Below, piece by piece: positions 16,475 through 24,555 of a DNA stretch of 64,000 nt (positions within the stretch are counted from its first letter, which is position 1; each line of letters opens with the position of its first letter). Origin of the DNA: Emergencia timonensis (lineage in GTDB: Bacteria > Bacillota > Clostridia > Peptostreptococcales > Anaerovoracaceae); NCBI RefSeq assembly GCF_900086585.1, contig NZ_FLKM01000008.1, positions 1,623,652 through 1,687,651 on the forward strand. Direction: 5' to 3'. The position numbers were made by a program, and so were the translations under genes. The notes beneath the pieces are model-generated. The model was not told the DNA's origin. It saw nothing but the letters and a program-made list of their open reading frames with translations, and did no database searches.

Positions 16475-17353
16475 TCACCTGAGAGCACTACACGTCTCTA
16501 TAAAGGCCTTCAGCGGTTTTGAGAGATATTTATCTCGATGCCAGATGGCATACATGTTATTTTTCAGCACCAGGCCGGGAACGAAGAGTTCCACCAGGTG
16601 CTGTTTTTTTAGTTCTTCCAGCACGTAAGCTTCCGGCAGGATGGCGATACCGAGCCCTGCCACAGCGGCTGCCAGCAGGGCAGAGTCGTTGACACTGCAC
16701 CAGAGCGGATAAACCGTTTTGCCCGCTAAATAAAGCTGGCTTTCAAAGGTGTCCCGAATGGCGCTGCCGGGTTCTCGCAATAAAAGTCGTTCTCTGCACA
16801 GTTCGTCCAGGGTCAATTCTGTCTGCTGCAGTGGATAGTCAGGGCTGCAGACTACTTTCAAAAGATAGGCTCCCATCTCTTTGCTGCAGCAAGGTTCTTG
16901 TGGAATGGCGCCCTCGATCAAAGCTAAATCCGCTTTTCCCGTTACCAAATAATCTATGGCCGTAGCTGCCGGAACCACATCTACGTTTACAGAGGTATGG
17001 GGATATTCCTTGGAGAAGTCTGTCAGCAGCCCGGGCAGGCGAAAATTAGCAATTGTGATGTTACAGGCAATGTGAATTGACGCCGTGTTTTCCAAGGTTT
17101 GGAGCCGAGAGGAGAGGGCTTGGCCAGCAGCCAGGAGCGGTTCGGCTTCTTGTAACAGTAATTCCCCAGTCCGTGTAATCTGGACTCTATGGGAAAGACG
17201 ATCAAAGAGCGGCGTTTTGGTCATCTTCTCCAGATCATGAATCCCATGGGAAACGGCAGACTGGGTGATAAATAGTTTTTTCGCGGCTTTGGTAAAGCTG
17301 CCTGTTTCGACAACCGCTTTAAAGATTTCCAGATGACGAAAGGTCATGTCCAT
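16475..17353 (-). CDS. LysR-family transcriptional regulator
   Basis: 292 aa, ATG at 17353 behind AAGGAGG. Residues ~5-62 are the winged HTH (FRHLEIFKAVVETGSFTKAA ... SQSAVSHGI-type helix, here TQSAVSHGIHDLE). Residues ~90-290 are the substrate-binding domain. It is closest in style to the CysL/CysB-type group. It is divergent from the two chromate transporter genes with a 309-base gap, so it is inferred to regulate them. The effector is not known. Confidence 0.88.
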   Translation of the reverse strand: MDMTFRHLEIFKAVVETGSFTKAAKKLFITQSAVSHGIHDLEKMTKTPLFDRLSHRVQITRTGELLLQEAEPLLAAGQALSSRLQTLENTASIHIACNITIANFRLPGLLTDFSKEYPHTSVNVDVVPAATAIDYLVTGKADLALIEGAIPQEPCCSKEMGAYLLKVVCSPDYPLQQTELTLDELCRERLLLREPGSAIRDTFESQLYLAGKTVYPLWCSVNDSALLAAAVAGLGIAILPEAYVLEELKKQHLVELFVPGLVLKNNMYAIWHRDKYLSKPLKAFIETCSALR

Positions 17354-17509
17354 TTTGTATCCTCCTTCATGGTCCAGCTCTGCGAAGTGTACAGCGCCTT
17401 CGTGTGCGGCACTCTATGGCAGCGCCTCAGCTTCGGATGGATAGAGACGCTGCTCTTATCTTTCACATGAATAAAATGAATGCTTACGATTAAATTATAT
17501 CGTTTTTCT

Positions 17510-17598
17510 TATACTATGACAAGAGGTATACTATGAACGGTGACAAAAGCGGCAGAGGTTTTGCTGCGGAGGGAATTGTAAAATTATATGTCCCTCCG
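17510..17598 (+). promoter_or_regulatory. Tandem -10-like boxes and a leader hairpin upstream of the chromate transporter pair
   Basis: The sequence TATACTATGA occurs twice, at 17510-17519 and 17527-17536, exactly 17 bases apart. Further down CGGAGGGA (17567-17574) and TCCCTCCG (17591-17598) form a perfect 8-base stem without a following T-run. Both lie in the 309-base gap between the LysR gene and chrA. The rest of the gap shows nothing I recognise. Confidence 0.45.
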
Positions 17599-17662
17599 TG
17601 TCGGCATTTGCGTCGAGGAACAAATGAATCAATCGACAGAATGACAGAAAGGGAATTTAAAA

Positions 17663-18241
17663 ATGTCCAAGAAGGATCAACTAAAACAGGGCCTGTGGCT
17701 CTTCAATATCAATTTGTTTATCAGCGCCTTTACTTTTGGCGGCGGTTATGTGGTGGTGCCTATGGTACGGAAGTATTACGTAGAGAAAAAGGAATTGTTC
17801 TCTGAAGAGGAGCTGATGGACATTGCCGCCATATCTCAATCTGCGCCGGGAGCGATTGCCATCAATCTGACTGCCCTCGCCGGGTATCGCGTATTGGGCT
17901 GGCTGGGTGCTGGTGTCAGTTGTATGGCAGCTATAATTCCGCCCCTTCTGATTTTGATGGCTGTTTCTACCTGGTACGACGTCTTCGTCGGCAGCGCCTT
18001 GGTTACGGCGATTCTCAAAGGCATGCAAGGCGGAGTCGCTGCTCTGATGGTAGATTTAATTATCGATATGGCCAGATTTGTAGCCAAAGACGGATCACGG
18101 CTTCTGACTCTGTTGATTCCAGCGGCCTTTGTTGCGAATTTCTTCTGTCAGATCAACGCAGCCGTAGTGCTGGTAAGCTGCGGAATGATCTGTTTGGCTC
18201 GCCTATGGTGGCTGCAGGGGAAAGGGGGTAAAACATGCTGA
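17663..18241 (+). CDS. Chromate transporter family protein, first half (ChrA-type)
   Basis: 192 aa, ATG at 17663 behind AAAGGGAA. A single CHR domain with about six hydrophobic segments. The signature FISAFTFGGGYVVVPM and the SQSAPGAIAINL block match the N-terminal CHR motif (FGG...P, Q-x-x-PGP). Short single-domain CHR proteins work as pairs and export chromate, or in anaerobes probably other oxyanions. The stop overlaps the next start by seven bases, so the two halves are translated together. Confidence 0.88.
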   Translation: MSKKDQLKQGLWLFNINLFISAFTFGGGYVVVPMVRKYYVEKKELFSEEELMDIAAISQSAPGAIAINLTALAGYRVLGWLGAGVSCMAAIIPPLLILMAVSTWYDVFVGSALVTAILKGMQGGVAALMVDLIIDMARFVAKDGSRLLTLLIPAAFVANFFCQINAAVVLVSCGMICLARLWWLQGKGGKTC

Positions 18242-18789
18242 TCTATCTTTTTCTGACTTTCTTTCAAATCGGATTGTTCAGCATTGGGGGCGGCTACGCG
18301 ATTATCCCTCTGATTCAGGAGCAAGTCGTGCAGATTCACGGCTGGATTACCCAGAAAACCTTTGCAGATATCATCACCATATCCCAGATGACGCCAGGTC
18401 CCCTGGCTGTCAACACTTCCACCTTTGTGGGTCTGCAGGTTGCGGGGATCTGGGGCGCTGTCCTGGCGACCATCGGCTGCATATTGGCAGGCGTTGTTAT
18501 TTCCATTGCGCTCTGCTGGTTTTTTCAGAGCCATCAGAAGTCCGTGTATTTGTCTGGACTGCTGAAAGGATTGAAGGCGGCATCTGTCGGTTTAATTACT
18601 TCGGCAGCGGGTATCATTATCTTATTAACTTTTACGGGAAACTCGCGGCTAATGCTGCCAGCACATTTTGATTTCAGGGCGGCGGCGATTTTTACTGGCG
18701 CACTGATTCTCCTGCTGCAAAAAAAAGTAAAGGTCAATCCCATGGTCTTGATGGTCTTGACAGGTCTTGCAGGTGTAGTAATATATTAG
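18235..18789 (+). CDS. Chromate transporter family protein, second half
   Basis: 184 aa, ATG at 18235 inside the end of the first gene, with GGGGG upstream. It carries the partner motif FFQIGLFSIGGGYAIIPLIQ and SQMTPGPLAVNTSTFVG. Together with the preceding gene it makes the two-component short-chain CHR transporter. Opposite membrane topology of the halves is typical of the family. Confidence 0.88.
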   Translation: MLIYLFLTFFQIGLFSIGGGYAIIPLIQEQVVQIHGWITQKTFADIITISQMTPGPLAVNTSTFVGLQVAGIWGAVLATIGCILAGVVISIALCWFFQSHQKSVYLSGLLKGLKAASVGLITSAAGIIILLTFTGNSRLMLPAHFDFRAAAIFTGALILLLQKKVKVNPMVLMVLTGLAGVVIY

Positions 18790-18829
18790 GTGCCGTGATA
18801 ATATAAATACAAAGAAAGTGGGTGGAACT

Positions 18830-19495
18830 ATGGAACGAATAGATTTAAGCGTATTTCCGTTTTGGCAGTACCTGACGGAAGATGAAAAAGAGCGACTGCA
18901 GTCTCAGGCCAGGATTGTTCAATTCTCGGAGAACCAAATGATCGCTTCGACGGAAATGGACTGTCTGGGCGTGTTATATGTGAAATCAGGCGTTATCAGG
19001 CTGTATCTTTATTCAGAAGACGGCAGGGAAGTGACCATCGCACGTTTAGCAGAAGACGACGTGTGTCTCCTATCCGCATCCTGCATGTTGTCGCAGATTT
19101 CATTTCCGGCACAGGTATCGGCAGAGAGCCAAGTGGAGGCGATACTGATTCCCGTCAATATCATTTCTGACATCAAAGAGAAGAACGTCTATGTTGAAAA
19201 CTATGTCTACCGATTGACTACAGAGCGTTTTTCAGATGTGATTTCGGCAGTAGAGCAGATGCTGTTCATGACTTTGGAACAACGAATTATTACCTTTCTT
19301 CTCGATGAAACGGCAAGGACTGGCGGCGATACGGTACATATGACCCAGGAAAAATTGGCCCAGGCCATCGGCAGCGCCCGTGAGGCAGTGACCCGGACTC
19401 TGAAGCAACTGTCTTCCGCAGGGGTAATAGAAGTCTTCCGTGGCGGCATCAAAATCACAGACCGCAAAACTCTCTATGAAAAAGTTACCGGATAA
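18830..19495 (+). CDS. Crp/Fnr-family transcriptional regulator
   Basis: 221 aa. ATG at 18830 is preferred; the in-frame GTG at 18818 is part of the ribosome-site region. Residues ~15-130 are a cyclic-nucleotide-binding-type beta barrel (GVLYVKSGVIRLYLYSEDGR, then EDDVCLLSASCML). Residues ~150-220 are the HTH (TQEKLAQAIGSAREAVTRTL). No N-terminal Fnr-type cysteine cluster is present, but the barrel has a CLLSASCM cysteine pair; redox or metal sensing cannot be excluded. It is 40 bases after the chromate transporter pair and in the same direction, so it may be part of that unit. Confidence 0.87.
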   Translation: MERIDLSVFPFWQYLTEDEKERLQSQARIVQFSENQMIASTEMDCLGVLYVKSGVIRLYLYSEDGREVTIARLAEDDVCLLSASCMLSQISFPAQVSAESQVEAILIPVNIISDIKEKNVYVENYVYRLTTERFSDVISAVEQMLFMTLEQRIITFLLDETARTGGDTVHMTQEKLAQAIGSAREAVTRTLKQLSSAGVIEVFRGGIKITDRKTLYEKVTG

Positions 19496-19540
19496 TGAAA
19501 GTAGTTTTTTATGCCATTAATCCAGCCGGTTTTATGTATG

Positions 19541-19593
19541 AAAAAAGGCTGCCGCATGAACAGTCATTTTTCGTTCAAGCGGTCAGCCTTTTT
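19541..19593. terminator. Bidirectional terminator between the Crp gene and trxA
   Basis: AAAAAAGGCTGCCGC pairs with GCGGTCAGCCTTTTT (one bulge) across a ~24-base loop. It serves the convergent genes on both sides. Confidence 0.8.
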
Positions 19594-19599
19594 ATATGT

Positions 19600-19908
19600 T
19601 TAATTCTGGATGAGGGCCTCCAGCGCTTTCTTTGGTTTAAATCCGGAGGACTGTTTAACTGGTCTGCCTCCCTCAAAGACGATGACGGTCGGAATGCTCA
19701 TGATGCCATAGCTTCTTGCCAGTTCTGGTTCTTCATCTATGTTCACTTTGCCGACTTTGTAGCCGTCTGCATCTTCTGCAATTTCTTCGATGACGGGACC
19801 CAGCATCTTGCATGGCCCGCACCACGATGCCCAAAAGTCCACCATTACCGGTACGTCGGATTTGAGGACTTCCTCATTAAAATTATTCTTATTAAAAGCC
19901 TTAGCCAT
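19600..19908 (-). CDS. trxA: Thioredoxin
   Basis: 102 aa, ATG at 19908 behind AAAGGAG; the longer minus-strand frame upstream lacks a ribosome site. The redox motif WCGPC has C30 and C33, and the cis-proline is in SIPTVIVF. Single-domain cytosolic thioredoxin for disulfide reduction. It is monocistronic, convergent with the Crp gene; no thioredoxin reductase is in the window. Confidence 0.95.
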   Translation of the reverse strand: MAKAFNKNNFNEEVLKSDVPVMVDFWASWCGPCKMLGPVIEEIAEDADGYKVGKVNIDEEPELARSYGIMSIPTVIVFEGGRPVKQSSGFKPKKALEALIQN

Positions 19909-20289
19909 AATATCAACTCCTTTTTTCTTTATTTGATAAACAAAGTATAGCATTAATATATGACTGACTTCTGTGACCCGGTTACAAAAGACACGGCAAA
20001 CGCATAAAACATTTGTGTGCGCCTTCATTTTCATTTTTTGAGTCGTTACTTGCACTTTTTTTAATTATTGTAAACCAATCTGCCTTCATTTTTGAATTTC
20101 GACGACCTACTTGCGTGCGAGAGAAAAATCTGACTGATTTCAAAGGCATTTGCCCTTTTACCCATCAGGTTCCGGTCAATATCATTCCATATAATTCCTT
20201 ATATAGCAATTTCTATAGTATAAATCCCCTGTTTGCAAAGGGGGTAGCGCAAGTAAACTTAAAAAAATCAAGAATGAAGGCGGAAATAT
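19909..20289. other. Intergenic stretch upstream of trxA, no gene recognised
   Basis: AT-rich, with only short ORFs of no recognisable kind. An 11-base direct repeat GAATGAAGGCG occurs at ~20273 and ~20333, on either side of a terminator hairpin. A small RNA ending at that hairpin is possible, but I see no clear promoter for it. Confidence 0.4.
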
Positions 20290-20330
20290 GGGCATGAGCA
20301 GCGTTTTGTGCCATCATGCCCTGCTTTTTT
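20290..20330 (+). terminator. Terminator with no assigned gene upstream
   Basis: GGGCATGA and TCATGCCC form a perfect 8-base stem and are followed by TGCTTTTTT. Nothing coding ends here on the plus strand, so it may end a small RNA or insulate the downstream promoter. Confidence 0.65.
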
Positions 20331-20391
20331 GAGGAATGAAGGCGTGTCAATTTATTTCATGGGGTTGCCATGTTACAGAAGAAAAAAACGC

Positions 20392-20420
20392 TTGCTATCT
20401 GGCTGAAAACTTGTTATGAT
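20392..20420 (+). promoter_or_regulatory. Promoter of the MFS pump leader
   Basis: TTGCTA, 17-base spacer, TATGAT. The pump starts ~280 bases downstream, so the transcript has a long leader. Confidence 0.65.
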
Positions 20421-20452
20421 GAAAACAATTATGAAGAAGGCGAGGTGGCTTG

Positions 20453-20467
20453 ATGTATCTACGTTAA
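20453..20467 (+). CDS. Leader ORF 1, MYLR
   Basis: Four codons and TAA. A good ribosome site (GAGGTGG) lies 5-7 bases upstream. Very short peptides ending in Leu-Arg resemble macrolide-stalling leaders such as MRLR. It is followed within 11 bases by a second leader ORF. Translation is not proved. Confidence 0.4.
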   Translation: MYLR

Positions 20468-20478
20468 GATGAGGAACA

Positions 20479-20544
20479 ATGAATGAGAAACTCCGAAAAG
20501 ACAGGAGTTATTTGTTGTACTTACTTAACAATATGGATGCATGA
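20479..20544 (+). CDS. Leader ORF 2, 21 codons
   Basis: ATG at 20479 behind GATGAGG, ending at TGA 20542. The peptide begins MNEKLRKDRSYLLYLL. The ORF spans hairpin segments 1 and 2 of the attenuator, so ribosome position inside it would decide which RNA structure forms. Confidence 0.45.
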   Translation: MNEKLRKDRSYLLYLLNNMDA

Positions 20545-20652
20545 GGTCATGAAATCGCTATCTGACGAGACAATGAGGTCTTACGTACCTTTCTTTGCAT
20601 ACGCCATTTGTTTTGATTACAGATAACTCCAAGATCAGAGTTATCTTTTTTT
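20489..20652 (+). promoter_or_regulatory. Attenuator of the Mef-like MFS pump
   Basis: Four segments with alternative pairings are visible. Segment 1 ACTCC (20490-20494) pairs with segment 2 GGAGT (20504-20508). Segment 2 GGAGTTAT (20504-20511) is fully complementary to segment 3 ATAACTCC (20623-20630). Segment 3 GATAACTC (20622-20629) pairs perfectly with segment 4 GAGTTATC (20638-20645), followed by seven T. Thus 3:4 is a terminator and 2:3 an antiterminator. Stalling in a leader ORF would block 1:2 and favour 2:3, giving read-through into the pump. Confidence 0.65.
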
Positions 20653-20702
20653 GTTCCCAAATGAGGTTTGCTATTGTATAACGAAAATAGAGGAGAACGA
20701 AG

Positions 20703-21932
20703 ATGGAAAATAATACAAAATGGCGGGGCAGATTTCTAACCATTGCGATAGGACAGGCCATTTCTTTGATTGGAAGCTCAGCCGTCCAGTTTGCTTTGAT
20801 TTGGTGGTTGGCAGAACAGACCGCTTCGCCGATGATTATGGGAGTCGCAGGGTTGGCTGCATATCTGCCTATGGCGTTTCTCAGCCCCTTTGCCGGGGTT
20901 GCCGCAGATAAATACAGCCGGAAAATCATCTGCATCACGGCAGATTTATCCATGGGATTGGCAGCACTGGCAGCGGCATTTTTGCTTAACGCGATTACAT
21001 TCCCCATATGGGCGGTCCTGGTGATTCTGTTTGTACGAGGAATTGGTGGCACCTTCCATCAGCCGGCGATTCAGTCAATCATACCGCAGCTGGTACCAGC
21101 AGAAGAGCTGGTCAGAGTAAATGGCTGGATGCAGCTGATGACGGCAGGTTCTTTTATCTTAGGGCCAGTGATCGGGGCAGCCCTGTATGCTGCGCTCCCT
21201 ATGTCGCTGGTGCTGTTAACCGACGTCATTGGAGCGATCTTTGCCAGTGCGGCACTGGCCGCAGTGAAGATTCCACGTCTTGAAAACCATGAGCGTCATA
21301 AAGTCGGTTTTTTTGCTCATTTTAAAGAAGGAATTCAAGTGTACAGAGAGGACAAGAAATTGTTGACGCTGATCATTGCAGAGGTTTTGTGCATGTTGTT
21401 TTTTGCACCGCTGTCTACCTTCTATCCGCTGATGACCAGTGATTATTTTGATCTGTCCGCTATGTACGGAAGCATCGTAGAAGTTGCCTTCGCTGCTGGC
21501 ATGATGATTGCTGCAGTGCTCTTCGGCAGCGTTTTGAAGATCAAAAACAAAATCAGAACGTCCTATTTGGGTCTGTGGGGCATCGGTGTGGCTACGACCA
21601 TCTGTGGGTTGATGCCGGCGACCTTCGTGGGATGGATCATATTTGCTGGTACCTGTGCAGCTATGGGAGCCTTTGGAAATGTCCATGGAATTCCACTGAC
21701 GGCTTACATTCAAGAGACTGTGGCGCCGGAAAAGATGGGAAGGGCCTTTTCTCTGATCGGCCAGGTCACAGCCTTTACCATGCCCATCGGTCTTCTGATC
21801 AGCAGTCCGGTTGCGGAAAAGATGGGTGTGCACATGTGGTTTCTGATTTCTGGTCTGGGGATTCTTTTGATACTGGTAATTTTGATTGGAATAGGCGGAC
21901 TTCTGAAAAAGAAACGGAGCCCACTTACATAA
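20703..21932 (+). CDS. MFS transporter of the macrolide-efflux (Mef-like) type
   Basis: 409 aa, ATG at 20703 behind AGGAG. About twelve hydrophobic segments. The N-terminus (WRGRFLTIAIGQAISLIGSS) and the loop after helix 2 (GVAADKYSRKIICITAD, the DRxxRK-type motif A) match the MFS_3 group with Mef(A) and related drug exporters. The C-terminus is KKKRS. It is monocistronic, between its attenuator and a terminator. The substrate is inferred: an inducible ribosome-targeting drug would fit the leader, but homologues also export other compounds. Confidence 0.85.
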   Translation: MENNTKWRGRFLTIAIGQAISLIGSSAVQFALIWWLAEQTASPMIMGVAGLAAYLPMAFLSPFAGVAADKYSRKIICITADLSMGLAALAAAFLLNAITFPIWAVLVILFVRGIGGTFHQPAIQSIIPQLVPAEELVRVNGWMQLMTAGSFILGPVIGAALYAALPMSLVLLTDVIGAIFASAALAAVKIPRLENHERHKVGFFAHFKEGIQVYREDKKLLTLIIAEVLCMLFFAPLSTFYPLMTSDYFDLSAMYGSIVEVAFAAGMMIAAVLFGSVLKIKNKIRTSYLGLWGIGVATTICGLMPATFVGWIIFAGTCAAMGAFGNVHGIPLTAYIQETVAPEKMGRAFSLIGQVTAFTMPIGLLISSPVAEKMGVHMWFLISGLGILLILVILIGIGGLLKKKRSPLT

Positions 21933-21946
21933 ATGTAAATTTTAAA

Positions 21947-21973
21947 CACGGAGCAGCCGCTCCGTGTTTTTTT
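21947..21973 (+). terminator. Terminator of the MFS pump gene
   Basis: CACGGAGC and GCTCCGTG make a perfect 8-base stem with a 4-base loop, followed by seven T. Confidence 0.9.
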
Positions 21974-22031
21974 GTGAGATAAATACCAAAAGGTTTCTGT
22001 TTTCATTATAATAGTATTTTTTCATCTTTTG

Positions 22032-22048
22032 TTTGGTATTTTATCAAA
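22032..22048. promoter_or_regulatory. Candidate operator upstream of nhaC 1
   Basis: TTTGGTATTTTATCAAA: arms TTGGTA and TATCAA around three bases. It is the near-copy of the perfect palindrome beside the second pucR (25780-25794). A further half-like sequence, ATACCAAAA, lies at 21983-21991. Control by the second PucR is inferred. Confidence 0.55.
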
Positions 22049-22137
22049 GAATAGACAGATTTTTTTGAAAACTTCTAAGCTGAAATAGGGTGAAATCCCT
22101 TATAATGAAAAAAGATTTTGAAAGGAGAAATCGAACT

Positions 22138-23586
22138 ATGAAGAAACAAAAGGAAAAAAGAAAGGCGACTTTGATCGAAGCACTCAGTGCGGTACTGGTA
22201 TTATTGGTGATCTTCTTCTTCGGCTCTCTAGCCGATTTGTCTGCACCTGCTTTGATGGGAATCGCCCTCATGTACGTGGTATTTATCGGCTGGCGATGCG
22301 GCTACACGTGGAAGGACCTCGAAGAGTTTTCTGCTGAAAAGGTCAAGGCGGCCGCGCCGGCCAACTCGGTGCTGATCGCCGTAGGTTTTTTGCTGGGGGC
22401 GTGGATGTTCTCCGGTACGATTCCCATGTTCATCTACTACGGCGTGCAGCTAGTCAGCGCAAAATGGATCCTGGTATCGGCATTCGTTCTCTGCGCGATC
22501 TTTTCAACCTGTACGGGAACGTCCTGGGGATCTGCGGCTACCGCCGGCATCACCATGATGGGAATTGCCATGGCGATGCCAAACGTAAATATCGCAGCAG
22601 TGGCAGGGGCATGCTATACTGGCGCCATTTTTGGCGACAAGCTGTCTCCGCTATCTGACACGACGATTCTGGCATCTCTTGCGACAAAGAATGACATCTT
22701 CGACCACATCAAAAACATGTCCAAGACGGTTGTACCGGGAGGATTGATCGGACTGGTCATCTACGCGGTCATGGGCATCAAAGCGGATGCAGGTGCGGCG
22801 GGCCTGCCGGAAAACACCCTGCAGCTCCTCGATGCGCTGGACGGCGCGTTCAAATGGAACGTCATCGTCCTGCTGCCGATGGTGCTTCTGATTTACGGCT
22901 GTATCGCCAAAAAGCCATCGACCGTTATCATGATGCTGTCTGCCGTTCTCGCGCTTTTGATTGGCGTGTTCTACCAGGGTTTCAGCCTGGAGGACGGAAT
23001 CACAGCCCTCTACAGCGGATTTAATTTAGAAATGGTAGAAAGCGCAAGAAGCGGCTTTGTTGCTGCTGAGGCAGGTGACGACGCCATGGCCCTGCTCAAC
23101 AGAGGCGGGCTGGCTTCCATGATGAAATCCTTTATCACGGTATATATCTGCTTATACTTTGCGGCGATCATGGAGCATATCGGCGCCATCGAAGCGCTGC
23201 TGGGAAAACTGCTGCTGTCTGTGAAGACCAGATTCAGCCTCGTCTTCGTGACTTCTATTTCTTGTGTAGTTCTGACGGCGATCGGAGGAAGTTCGACACT
23301 GGCGTTGATTCTCACAGGTGAAATGTATTCGGAGAAGTACAAAGAGATGGGACTGTCCACCTTGAATCTGTCCAGAACCATGGAGGACTTCTGTACCGGT
23401 ACGGCTGGGTTCATTCCTTGGTCGGCTTCCGGCATCTATTATCCGTCTGTACTGGGCGTGCCAATCGCACAATACTTCCCATTCTGCTTCATGAGCTACG
23501 CCATCTGGATTCTGGCATACTTCTACAGCATTACGGGAATCTGCATGAAACCGCTTGAAAAAGAGGCGGAAACTGCAACTGCATAG
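22138..23586 (+). CDS. nhaC: NhaC-family Na+/H+ antiporter (copy 1)
   Basis: 482 aa. ATG at 22138 follows AAAGGAGA; the upstream ATGs have no ribosome site. About eleven to twelve membrane segments. Family signatures are STCTGTSWGSAATAGI and GAIFGDKLSPLSDTT, the ion-binding region of NhaC/MleN antiporters. Members exchange Na+ for H+, some with organic acids or amino acids. Near the arginine cassette a substrate/product exchange role is possible; this is inference. The PHP phosphatase gene follows after 18 bases. Confidence 0.88.
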   Translation: MKKQKEKRKATLIEALSAVLVLLVIFFFGSLADLSAPALMGIALMYVVFIGWRCGYTWKDLEEFSAEKVKAAAPANSVLIAVGFLLGAWMFSGTIPMFIYYGVQLVSAKWILVSAFVLCAIFSTCTGTSWGSAATAGITMMGIAMAMPNVNIAAVAGACYTGAIFGDKLSPLSDTTILASLATKNDIFDHIKNMSKTVVPGGLIGLVIYAVMGIKADAGAAGLPENTLQLLDALDGAFKWNVIVLLPMVLLIYGCIAKKPSTVIMMLSAVLALLIGVFYQGFSLEDGITALYSGFNLEMVESARSGFVAAEAGDDAMALLNRGGLASMMKSFITVYICLYFAAIMEHIGAIEALLGKLLLSVKTRFSLVFVTSISCVVLTAIGGSSTLALILTGEMYSEKYKEMGLSTLNLSRTMEDFCTGTAGFIPWSASGIYYPSVLGVPIAQYFPFCFMSYAIWILAYFYSITGICMKPLEKEAETATA

Positions 23587-23604
23587 AAGAAAGAAGGCTG
23601 CAAT

Positions 23605-24423
23605 ATGATTAGTGACATGCATATACATACGAGGTGGTCCAGCGACTCCGAGACGCCGGTTCGCCATCAAGTCGAAAGTGCGCTGCGGCTGGGCATGAAG
23701 CACATCTGCATCACGGAGCATCAGGACTACGATCAGCCCATCTTCCCGCCGGACAATTACACATTTTTGATCGGTGACACGGACGATATGGAAGGATATC
23801 TTGCTGATCTGGCGCAGATCAGAGAAGCGTATGCGGGCAGAATTGAAGTGCTGACGGGGGTGGAGCTGGGCTTACAGCCCCACCTGCCGGAAAAACTGGC
23901 GGCGTATGCGAAAGACTATCCCTTTGATTTCATCATCGGCTCGACCCATAATTTCAGAGGGAGGGGCGCTGACGATCTCAGAATTTATGAAGGGAAGAGC
24001 ACAGAGGAAATCTGCAGGCTCTACTTTCAGGAGGAGTACGAAAATATCGTCAGGATACCGGACTTCGATGTCTGCGGCCATCTGGACTTCATCTTCCGAT
24101 ATGCGCCGGGCGCCATCGAGACCTTTTCCTACAGCAAATATGGTGACGTACTGGACAGCATCCTGCAGGCTCTGATCGAGTCCGGCAGGGGCATAGAGGT
24201 GAACACCTCCAGGCTGAAAAGCCTGGGGCTGACCAACCCGAAGGTTGAAATTATCAGCCGCTATGCGGAGCTTGGCGGTGAGATCATCACCTTTGGCTCC
24301 GATGCGCACACCCCGCAGCGTGTGGGAGAGTGCTTTGAAGAGGCAGGGGAGATCGTAAAGACATGCGGATTCAAGTATTATGCAGTCTACAAAGAACGGA
24401 AACCTGTATTTTATAAGTTGTAA
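23605..24423 (+). CDS. PHP-domain phosphatase, histidinol-phosphatase (HisJ/HisK) family
   Basis: 272 aa, ATG at 23605 behind AAAGAAGG. The PHP metal-binding motifs are all present: DMHIH (H6, H8), ITEHQDYD, GVELG, GSTHNF, GHLDFI and GSDAHTP. Length and layout fit the HisK type. No other histidine biosynthesis gene is nearby, and it sits in one transcript with nhaC, so the true substrate may be another phosphate ester. A terminator follows. Confidence 0.85.
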   Translation: MISDMHIHTRWSSDSETPVRHQVESALRLGMKHICITEHQDYDQPIFPPDNYTFLIGDTDDMEGYLADLAQIREAYAGRIEVLTGVELGLQPHLPEKLAAYAKDYPFDFIIGSTHNFRGRGADDLRIYEGKSTEEICRLYFQEEYENIVRIPDFDVCGHLDFIFRYAPGAIETFSYSKYGDVLDSILQALIESGRGIEVNTSRLKSLGLTNPKVEIISRYAELGGEIITFGSDAHTPQRVGECFEEAGEIVKTCGFKYYAVYKERKPVFYKL

Positions 24424-24428
24424 AATGA

Positions 24429-24479
24429 AAGAAACGGCTCAAAGCATTTCGAAAACAATGCTGTGAGCCGTTTCTTTGT
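24429..24479. terminator. Terminator after the PHP phosphatase gene
   Basis: GAAACGGCTCA and TGAGCCGTTTC make an 11-base stem with an inner AGCATT/AATGCT stem, then TTT. The A-rich left side means it could also act leftwards for the pucR gene. Confidence 0.75.
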
Positions 24480-24555
24480 GGTGGCGGCAACGCTCTGCTT
24501 GTTTGCAGTTGTATGGGGAAGTCAATAACCTATGCAAAGTATTTTTATCCATATA

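Noticed and set aside
17533..17662. A plus-strand ORF overlapping the chromate transporter start
   Set aside because: It has no ribosome site and no recognisable sequence, and overlaps the better-supported CHR gene in another frame.
20013..20297. A 94-codon ORF between trxA and the pump leader
   Set aside because: No ribosome site, low-complexity AT-rich translation, and no recognisable domain.
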